Shown here one piece after another: positions 60,101 through 64,000 of a stretch of 64,000 nucleotides of DNA. Each line of letters opens with the position of its first letter. Position 1 is the first letter of the stretch. Source of the DNA: Forficula auricularia (Eukaryota > Arthropoda > Insecta > Dermaptera > Forficulidae). The notes below the pieces were generated by a model. The model searched no databases. It saw nothing but the letters and a program-made list of their open reading frames with translations, and was not told the origin of the DNA. Location of the stretch: positions 248,001 through 312,000 of the forward strand of contig JALMQS010000136.1 of NCBI GenBank assembly GCA_024734495.1, read 5' to 3'. A program made the translations under genes and the position numbers.

Positions 60101-63100
60101 GTTCGCTCTTTCTACTACTCTCACATACGCAGAATTGCAAAAATATTTTCACTGCGTCGTTTCTCGGATCTGGCAACATTGCATTCTTACCGACGCTAAA
60201 AGACAGAATAAAAAAAAAAAAACACTTCTTGAAACAGCTCAATGCGAAATTCCAGATGAGAACAGTATAGCCAGGATGAGAGAATTATCTAAAAATCTCA
60301 AATGCACAAGCTGCAGAAGTTTTTTAGATATGGAAATATTGACTGATATTAGTGCGACGTTGCCAAGTCACCATCTCTCACTTACCATGCCATGAAAGAA
60401 AAAACGAAAACCAACAAAAGTACCTAATTTTTAACATTTTTCATAAAAAACGAATGCCGCTTGATACAATTATTATATAAAAAAAGTTATTTAATGAAAG
60501 AGTCGCTTTAACATCAATAGCCGGATACTGACTGAGCGAGCAGCCTCGCGAGGCTGCCTCGGGCGTTTGCCTCAGAACCGTCCTGAGCAGGAAACGACCC
60601 GAGGCGCCTTTGAGCATTCACAAAAACCGACAACCGATGGATCGGGCCGAGGCAGCCTCAGACGAGGCAACGGGCACTTTTGCCTTGAGCGAGGCACGTA
60701 CTGACCGACCAGGCATTTGCCTCAAGGGGCTGGCCTCGCGAAGAAAACCCTCAGTCAGTATCCGGCTAATCGGGACAGGGTTCGCGTGTTAAATATGCAA
60801 ATTTCAAAGGTCACTATTTACAAATTTAGTGCATCAAGGACTATTGAAAAAAATTCCTACGTATAAAGAACACTTATAAATATGTGTATTCAAAGTTTTA
60901 AAAGGATTGCAAGAAAATTGATTTATTAGGGAACGTCCTTAATTTAAACAAGAGTACTTCATATTTCACTCTTCTTGTTTCCTAAAATATAAAACCCAAA
61001 TAAAATAAGTAAATATAGTTCTAATAAATAACACTCAAACATAAATAATCGATTTTTCTAAGCTAATCTCAGAATTTAGTAACAATAATATGTTAAAGAT
61101 GCAATAAGATGTTACATGAGTTAGTTGATAACGAGAGGTGAACCACGATTTGAATTAGGTGTACACCGTCTTTGGAATTAATTTGGAATTCATTAGATAA
61201 TCTATTGTTATCTATTGTCTTCTACTTGGAAGTGGAAGTGGAAGTAGGTGTATACGATTTTAGATCGTGGTTAACCTCTCGGTTGATAAGTAGTTGTTAA
61301 TATTTATTCAGTGAACTTTAGCTGAAGTTTTACGTCAAACGCACCTTTAATTTATTTTTTCATTATCTTATTCAATAATAAATTATAGACATATTAAAAA
61401 TACAAATATTATTTTTTTATTAAAATCAATTTGAAATCTTTTGCTTCAGCGGATTTTGGCTTTGCTCGATTTCTTCAAGATGGTGTAATGGCAGCTACAC
61501 TTTGTGGATCTCCTATGTATATGGTGAATATATTTTATTTAATTAGGTCTTTTGGCCTTGACCATTTAGCCAATTACTTTATTGAGCTCTAACTAGCTTG
61601 TTCGGGTCGTTAGCCAAACCTTTAAGACTTAAATCTCTCTTTGACATGCAACATATATAAGAATTATAGCTAAAGAATTTTCACTCCCTTCATCCAAAAG
61701 AGAAAATTAAAAATTCATTCTAAGCTGAAAAAAGTTTTCTCTTTAATTAAATAATGAATGCAAAGATTTAAGTATTTTTTGAGTTTCTTTTTGAAAAAAG
61801 ATGGACATTTTTTCAAAAATCAACCCAGAGTAAGTAATTTAATAAAGTCAGGGTTGATTTTTGAAAAAATTTCCATCTTTTTTTTCAAAAAAGAAACTCA
61901 AAAAATGCTTAAATCTTTGGATTCATTATTTAAAATTTTATCTTTATTATAGTTTTTATTAATAAATATATTTTTATTATATGAATGCTTCACTTGTCAA
62001 ATCGATTAACTCCATAAAACAAAATGTAGAGAAAAATGATAAAATATTTGATGAATAAAATCATGATAGATATACAAGGGGGATCTCGATTTAAAATCAC
62101 ATTAACTTATTCAGTTCAGTACAGTCCTTATTCTTGTAATTGACGTAACTTCTTTACGTGGTATATCAATTTCTAAGGTAGTTGATTCGCGACAATACTA
62201 GCAAAAAGTCAATGCTAGAGTATATAGAACAGACAATAAGGATTCATAGTTCATAAGCCCAAAACTTTTTGCTGTTTATGTACCAATTCTAGCCAATCCA
62301 GTGCTCGTTTTACAAATTTGACACCATTGTAAGAGATTGATTATTTTTATATTAAAATGACAGATAAAATACATTTTAAATTTCTATAAAAATCGTTTTG
62401 TTATTTTTTAACAAATGTAATCAACGCATACGTTACACCTTATGAAAATTATAATTTTTGAAAAAATCTAGAGCATGCGCGCTTTATACATCTTTCGCTG
62501 GTTAAATAAATGTGCTGTTGCCAAATTGTTTTTAGTGTAAATTTTTTTTATACATTTTTCATTATTTATTCATTATTATCTCAGAAACTGTGTTGTAACT
62601 ATGAATCAAAATTGTCTTAAAATATGTATTTGTTATTGTTTAATGTTGGTTTAGTTTTTTATAAAAATGGTAAGAAGGGTCTCTTAACTATAATTCAATA
62701 TGTATGTAAATTTTCCGATATCCCGTATAGTGCAATGTTTTTTTTTTATTAAAATTGACCTTGTCCTAGTGCAATGTTAAAGAGCCTGAAAAACTCGATT
62801 TTTGAAATTTAATATCTTTAATAAATATATTGTTCAGAAATTTCGTTTTGCCATCAATCGATGCAGAAGTATTCAAATAATAATCTATCTAAATTTCAAA
62901 AAAATCCTAAGAAAACGCATTTGGCGGAACAACTACCTTAAACCATGGTAAAAAGTCAGTGAGAATTTAATTCATTTTTCATTAAACTTGACAAAAAATT
63001 TTATTTTAGGCTCCAGAGGTCATAATGTCCTTACAGTATGATGCGAAAGCTGATTTGTGGAGTATCGGAACTATTGTTTTCCAATGTCTTACTAAGAAAG

Positions 63101-63379
63101 CACCATTTCAAGCTATTAGTCCACAAGCTCTAAAGCAATTATATGAGAGAAATGCTAACCTGGAACCAAAGTAAGCCTTGATTCATGCAAAATTTACCCT
63201 ATTCTTATTAATCCTTTAATTTATTAATTGTTTTAGTATACCTCCGGGAACATCTAAAGAACTTTCTGATTTACTCTACGGACTTCTCAGGCGGAATGCT
63301 CGTGATCGAATGTCATTTGAAAAATTTTTTAATCACCCTTTTCTTCAAAGACAATTTGAAGTTGTACCTCCACTGATAG
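45078..63379 (+). CDS. Atg1: Atg1/ULK serine-threonine kinase, N-terminal 295 residues (9 exons; continues beyond window)
   Basis: Autophagy-initiating kinase; in the Atg1/ULK complex (with Atg13, FIP200/Atg17 and Atg101) it phosphorylates autophagy proteins at the phagophore assembly site. Exons: 45078-45188, 50159-50251, 56937-57020, 57103-57139, 57216-57266, 58960-59091, 61450-61523, 63010-63170, 63237-63379; all introns GT-AG, phases agree. Seen: glycine loop GHGAFAVV (residues 23-30), VAIK lysine K46, alpha-C E63, gatekeeper M95 before [20 protein letters not shown] (139-146), DFG (171-173), activation-loop T186 in [10 protein letters not shown] (ULK1 T180 equivalent), APE (195-197), DLWSIG (209-214), R272. 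The entire kinase domain looks functional. The linker and C-terminal EAT/MIT domain are not in the window. M8 (45099) aligns better with the usual insect N-terminus than M1, so either could be the start. Confidence 0.97.
45725..46225. repeat. Tandem repeat, four copies of ~118 bp with poly(C)
   Basis: Each copy has TTTTTGCATTTTTAGACT, ATTATGTATACAAAATTTGG, TTGAGTTTGGTAAATG-like and GACCCCCCCC followed by ATTTCGGGCG. Related single units lie at about 49130-49330, 55130-55310 and 57950-58190, all within Atg1 introns. Confidence 0.85.
46227..46321. mobile_element. Short hairpin MITE
   Basis: An almost perfect 95-bp palindrome: TTAGGCCCGGTTGTATGTC to its inverse, sharing AAAGTAAATGCTTTTTACCA. 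A half copy is embedded in the fold-back at 20162-20688. Confidence 0.8.
46326..46730. repeat. Inverted and direct repeat block
   Basis: Arms at about 46450-46518 and 46577-46646 are perfect inverses (GAACGTTTACTTGGACCACT, AATCCTTAGATTTATAGATA). A further direct copy of the arm begins at 46326, with a shared GAATCAAGTTTCTAG and TTTTATGAAGGAAAAACT. Confidence 0.75.
47702..47948 (-). mobile_element. SINE copy, 5'-truncated, reverse orientation
   Basis: Reverse complement of the body of the 9342-9698 SINE, including GGAGATACACCAGAAG, GGCCCCTCCATCGTGAAAAG and TAAATTCTCCGCGCGATAAA. The tRNA head is missing. Confidence 0.88.
47972..48825 (-). mobile_element. hAT (Charlie/Buster-like) element remnant
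   Basis: The left end is CAGTGGTTCTCAACCTTTTT and the right end its inverse (GTTGAGAACCACTG), classical hAT TIRs. Flanking 8-bp duplications are TTCTAGAA (47964-47971) and CTCTAGAA (48826-48833), 7/8 identical and matching the nTCTAGAn target preference of this hAT group. It carries a transposase fragment on the minus strand. Confidence 0.88.
48226..48537 (-). pseudogene. hAT transposase C-terminal fragment
   Basis: A minus-strand frame of about 103 codons reads [40 protein letters not shown] and [13 protein letters not shown]. This is the C-terminal dimerisation region of Charlie/ZBED-type hAT transposases (W...L..FP.SY.VE..FS....L..K.RNRL). The frame begins right after a stop (TAA), and the catalytic domain is deleted. 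It sits inside the hAT element with matching orientation. Confidence 0.85.
49030..49345. repeat. Fold-back repeat in Atg1 intron 1
   Basis: Inverted arms share TTGAGTTTGGTCCAAAGGTC and TAGAATCTTCATTTT with their complements at about 49290-49325; the centre contains AAACGAAAATCTC / TTTTCGTTT. It includes one unit of the GTATACAAAATTTGG-family wording. Confidence 0.65.
49355..50004. mobile_element. Fold-back element with ACCGGGTGAG ends
   Basis: Ends are ACCGGGTGAG and its inverse. Arms of about 300 bp share TTATCTTGAGACA-like, AACAAACAATAGAGTAG and TAATAAAAGTTGTTCAG. The left arm has a local duplication of GAGTTTTTTTATCTTGAGAC. TA microsatellite follows at 50043-50093. Intron 1 ends at 50158. 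Confidence 0.78.
50159..50251 (+). CDS. Atg1: Atg1 exon 2
   Basis: Residues 38-68: VAIK lysine and the alpha-C helix ([10 protein letters not shown]). Acceptor TTTTTTTCAG, donor GTAAAT; phase 0 at both ends. Confidence 0.95.
51435..52470. repeat. 119-bp minisatellite, ~7 direct copies plus one inverted
   Basis: The phrase TCGATTTCTCTATGTCTTCA recurs at 51721, 51840, 51958, 52077, 52196, 52315 and 52434 (period 118-119). The unit includes AAAACCGAAACGTCAAAAAT and GAATCAATCGCTATTTTTGG. The first unit (51435-51560) is in reverse orientation. Confidence 0.9.
53244..53545. mobile_element. ACCGACTTCAAAAA fold-back copy
   Basis: Same family as 20162-20688: AAGTCGGTGCCAAAC, GCGGGTACGCTCGCTTATAG and AACATGAAATTACTTTTT on inverted arms, with the AAGGAGGAGGTTCTCTATTC phrase at the left as at 19.75 kb. 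Confidence 0.75.
53560..53935. repeat. Fold-back inside the 3.3-kb element
   Basis: The arms 53570-53700 and 53785-53930 are inverted copies sharing CATGTTTGGTGTGG and AAATCGTCTTCAAATTTTAA, with an inner TCTTAAGTTGAA / TTCAACTTAAG. Confidence 0.75.
54915..55545. mobile_element. Fold-back element with internal poly(G/C) repeat units
   Basis: Outer arms share TTATTTATTGAACACGAATA and AAGAGTTGAAAT with their inverses. Inside, ACATTTTGAAG / CTTCAAAATGT arms flank a pair of GTATACAAAATTTGG-family units (about 55130-55310) next to GGGGGGG / CCCCCC runs. Confidence 0.7.
55869..56862. mobile_element. TIR element with a coding remnant
   Basis: The ends ATGAGCCSTTTATTTTGAAA and the following GTRGCCTAACTCCA occur at 55870 and inverted at about 56829-56862 (over 35 bp). 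Two more direct copies of TTTTGAAAGTGGCYTAACTC lie inside (56054, 56630). The element contains the broken ORF at 56046-56430. Confidence 0.72.
56046..56430 (+). pseudogene. TE-encoded ORF remnant of unknown family
   Basis: Frame 1 (56046-56270) reads [20 protein letters not shown], then [20 protein letters not shown] and DLLPRRGR. A frameshift near 56262 leads to [14 protein letters not shown], a stop, then [20 protein letters not shown] and IFKSL, ending at a TAG (56428-56430). The layout (SDG.xxW, F.vLDL...RGR, then LL..IPPEHHDFFKSL at the end) resembles C-terminal parts of uncharacterised insect transposon-associated proteins; that is recollection of a pattern, not a family assignment. One frameshift and one stop make it non-functional. 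Confidence 0.6.
56937..57020 (+). CDS. Atg1: Atg1 exon 3
   Basis: Residues 69-96: [18 protein letters not shown] to VYLVME. Acceptor AATCAG, donor GTAAGA; phase 0. Confidence 0.95.
57103..57139 (+). CDS. Atg1: Atg1 exon 4
   Basis: Residues 97-108 plus one base: [12 protein letters not shown]. Acceptor TAAAAG, donor GTAAGT. A 37-nt microexon. Confidence 0.95.
57216..57266 (+). CDS. Atg1: Atg1 exon 5
   Basis: Split residue 109 to split residue 126: [16 protein letters not shown]. Acceptor TTTTAG, donor GTACGT. Confidence 0.95.
57500..58190. repeat. Repeat-derived DNA in Atg1 intron 5
   Basis: 57530-57660 has wording common in insect repeats (GACCTAGAAAGATGAAATTT). 57950-58190 holds two minus-oriented units of the GTATACAAAATTTGG/poly(C) family (CAAACTCGACCAAATTTCG, GGCTAGAAATGCAAAAACTA, a 13-G run). 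Confidence 0.6.
58199..58830. repeat. Tandem duplication, ~275-bp copies 356 bp apart
   Basis: 58199-58477 and 58555-58827 share TTCATAAAGAGATTATAATT, AATTCCTGTGAATCATTTTT and CAGAATACTCTTTTATTGTC with few differences. Part of the intervening segment also occurs near 57400-57480. Confidence 0.85.
58960..59091 (+). CDS. Atg1: Atg1 exon 6
   Basis: [20 protein letters not shown] and ILLS, the catalytic loop, then a lineage-variable insert (about residues 151-164) before IKLKI. Acceptor TTTTAG, donor GTAAAT; phase 1 at the 3' end. Confidence 0.96.
59180..59625. repeat. Duplicated and inverted repeats in Atg1 intron 6
   Basis: Two copies 124 bp apart carry ACTTATTAAAATGAATTAAT (59191, 59315). 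Then inverted arms about 59405-59470 and 59505-59580 share GTGACCTAGAAATCTTAACT. The right arm belongs to the dispersed repeat also at 8348-8480. 59626-60068 holds nothing recognisable. Confidence 0.75.
60069..60942. mobile_element. TIR element with ends TTAAGGACGTTCCCTAATA
   Basis: The exact inverse stands at 60924-60942. An unrecognised 99-codon ORF (60096-60395) begins just inside the left end; its product shows a KKKK run and a CTSC pair but no known motif. A GC-rich MITE is nested at 60518-60768. Confidence 0.72.
60518..60768. mobile_element. GC-rich MITE nested in the TIR element
   Basis: Perfect 19-bp TIRs, TAGCCGGATACTGACTGAG. The interior is strikingly GC-rich, with repeated GAGGC/GCCTC motifs on both strands and a perfect 18-bp palindrome GCAGCCTCGCGAGGCTGC (60540-60557). 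The repeated subterminal motif looks like multiple transposase-binding sites. Confidence 0.85.
61129..61283. mobile_element. Small MITE
   Basis: Inverted ends CGAGAGGTGAACCACGATTT and CGAGAGGTTAACCACGATCT; both arms continue to a GTGTACACC/GTGTATAC phrase. About 155 bp, in Atg1 intron 6. Confidence 0.8.
61450..61523 (+). CDS. Atg1: Atg1 exon 7
   Basis: [20 protein letters not shown] and SPMYM: DFG motif and activation loop with T186. Acceptor GCTTCAG, donor GTGAAT; phase 0 at the 3' end. Confidence 0.96.
61752..61926. repeat. Near-perfect long hairpin
   Basis: Arms 61754-61825 and 61850-61926 are inverses (AAGATTTAAGTATTTTTTGA, GAGTTTCTTTTTGAAAAAAG, TTTTTCAAAAATCAACCC) with a loop of about 25 nt. 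A transcript of this intron would fold into a ~70-bp stem. Confidence 0.82.
62174..62941. mobile_element. TIR element, TAAGGTAGTT family
   Basis: The left end is TAAGGTAGTTGATTCGCGAC and the right end the inverse of TTTAAGGTAGTTGTTCCGCC. Non-coding interior. A lone end of the same family lies at 44525-44605, and a related end defines the 3.3-kb element at 50960-54250. Confidence 0.7.
63010..63170 (+). CDS. Atg1: Atg1 exon 8
   Basis: [20 protein letters not shown] onwards to NANLEP (residues 195-247 plus two bases). Acceptor ATTTTAG, donor GTAAGC. Confidence 0.96.
63237..63379 (+). CDS. Atg1: Atg1 exon 9 (end of kinase domain)
   Basis: [37 protein letters not shown] and FEVVPPLI plus one base. 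Acceptor TTTTAG, donor GTAAAT at 63380. The next coding exon of the full-length protein is beyond the window. Confidence 0.95.
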
Positions 63380-63559
63380 GTAAATACATTCCAAAAATGA
63401 ATTTAATTAAATTTTCTCTGTTAATAATTTATAAAAGTGGAGAAACTATTTTTATTATTACTTGGTGTTGGTTTTTTGAGTTCTATTTTCTACAGGAGAA
63501 AGTTCTTGTTATTTCATTTTTTAAATAAAAATAACAAATATATTTATATTATTTGTATT

Positions 63560-63787
63560 AGATGTACAACCAAGACAAAATCTATGGTCATTGCTAAGAC
63601 TCCTCTCACATGCAACCTAGAAATAAACAGCACCCCGATAGAACAACTCTCAGAAATCAATTACCTGGGAGTTGAAATATCAAGCAAGAGGAATGTGGGA
63701 GATGAAGTTAAGTCCCAAGTGGTCAAGGGTGCGAGAATTTCCGGATGCCTGTATAGCCTGATTTGGAAAAACAAATACCTTTCTCCA
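63560..63787 (+). pseudogene. LINE reverse transcriptase fragment
   Basis: An open frame reads RCTTKTKSMVIAKTPLTCNL, EINYLGVEISSKRNVGDEVK, then ARISGCLYSLIWKNKYLS. This is the region just after the RT core in a group of insect non-LTR ORF2 proteins (KTK.M.I.K.P..C.L, YLGVEI.S, W.NKY). It is truncated at both ends and abuts a SINE at about 63788. It lies in Atg1 intron 9, reading with the gene. Confidence 0.82.
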
Positions 63788-64000
63788 TTAAGTGGGAGAT
63801 AAATTTAACCTAATTTATCGCGCGGAGAATTTACCACTGCTCGAAGCCCTTAAAAAACTCAGTAAATTGGATTGTATCTTAACTTTCTGAGATTTGGCTC
63901 GTATTCCCGGCTTCTTTCCTTCTACTTTGTTCTTTTCACGATGGAGGGGCCATCCCATACAGTCCTTTAGGGGATGCATCTTCTGGTGTATCTCCTTCAC
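63788..64000 (+). mobile_element. SINE copy, 5'-truncated, running off the window
   Basis: The same body as 9342-9698, from TAAGTGGGAGATAAATTTAA through TTATCGCGCGGAGAATTTAC to GTGTATCTCCTTCAC at the edge. The tRNA head is absent. Confidence 0.9.

Noticed and set aside
60096..60395. 99-codon ORF as a host gene
   Set aside because: Lies entirely within a TIR element and shows no known domain; mentioned there as TE content only.

Overview
The window is AT-rich nuclear DNA from an arthropod, most likely an insect. The one clearly intact gene is an insect-like Atg1/ULK autophagy kinase with GT-AG introns. The rest is mobile-element debris: LINE tails, a tRNA-derived SINE, Tc1/mariner-, pogo- and hAT-type elements, many fold-back elements and a long satellite. 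The species cannot be named from the sequence. There is nothing prokaryotic here (no operons, no CRISPR).

Layout. 1-0.46 kb: a broken intronless copy of a TMEM242-like mitochondrial protein gene. 0.46-16.7 kb: intergenic DNA filled with fold-back/TIR elements, a full SINE (9.34-9.70 kb), a mariner-type MITE (10.5-11.1 kb), paired TIR elements bracketing a fold-back (11.3-13.35 kb) and a cluster of tRNA-like fold-back repeats (14.0-14.9 kb). 16.7-17.1 kb: a GC-rich, promoter-like island. 17.4-21.4 kb: a dispersed repeat carrying a nested CR1-like LINE and a pogo-type MITE. 21.74-21.81 kb: a small exon-like segment on the minus strand. 23.4-23.5 kb: an assembly gap of 100 N.

23.5-40.75 kb is a satellite domain. 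Two arrays of a ~637-bp unit (about 9 and 12 full copies, highly homogeneous) are separated by 1.5 kb of non-satellite DNA and bracketed by two direct copies of a ~725-bp module. Array 2 contains a duplicated three-unit block (~1.91 kb) with a recombinant unit at its junction, which suggests unequal exchange. The sequence just right of the N gap looks like the end of another array, so the assembly is probably collapsed there.

40.75-45 kb: AT-rich DNA with MITEs, a dead DDE transposase fragment and a 5'-truncated LINE with a perfect 14-bp target duplication. 45.08 kb to past the window end: Atg1 on the plus strand. Nine exons encode the N-terminal 295 residues, that is the whole kinase domain, and the remainder lies beyond the window. 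Introns 1, 2, 5, 6 and 7 are swollen by TEs (2.1-kb and 3.3-kb TIR elements, a hAT element, SINEs, a coding-bearing TIR element and a GC-rich MITE), while introns 3, 4 and 8 are 66-82 bp. The genes form no functional set: Atg1 is the only gene whose product can be described with confidence.
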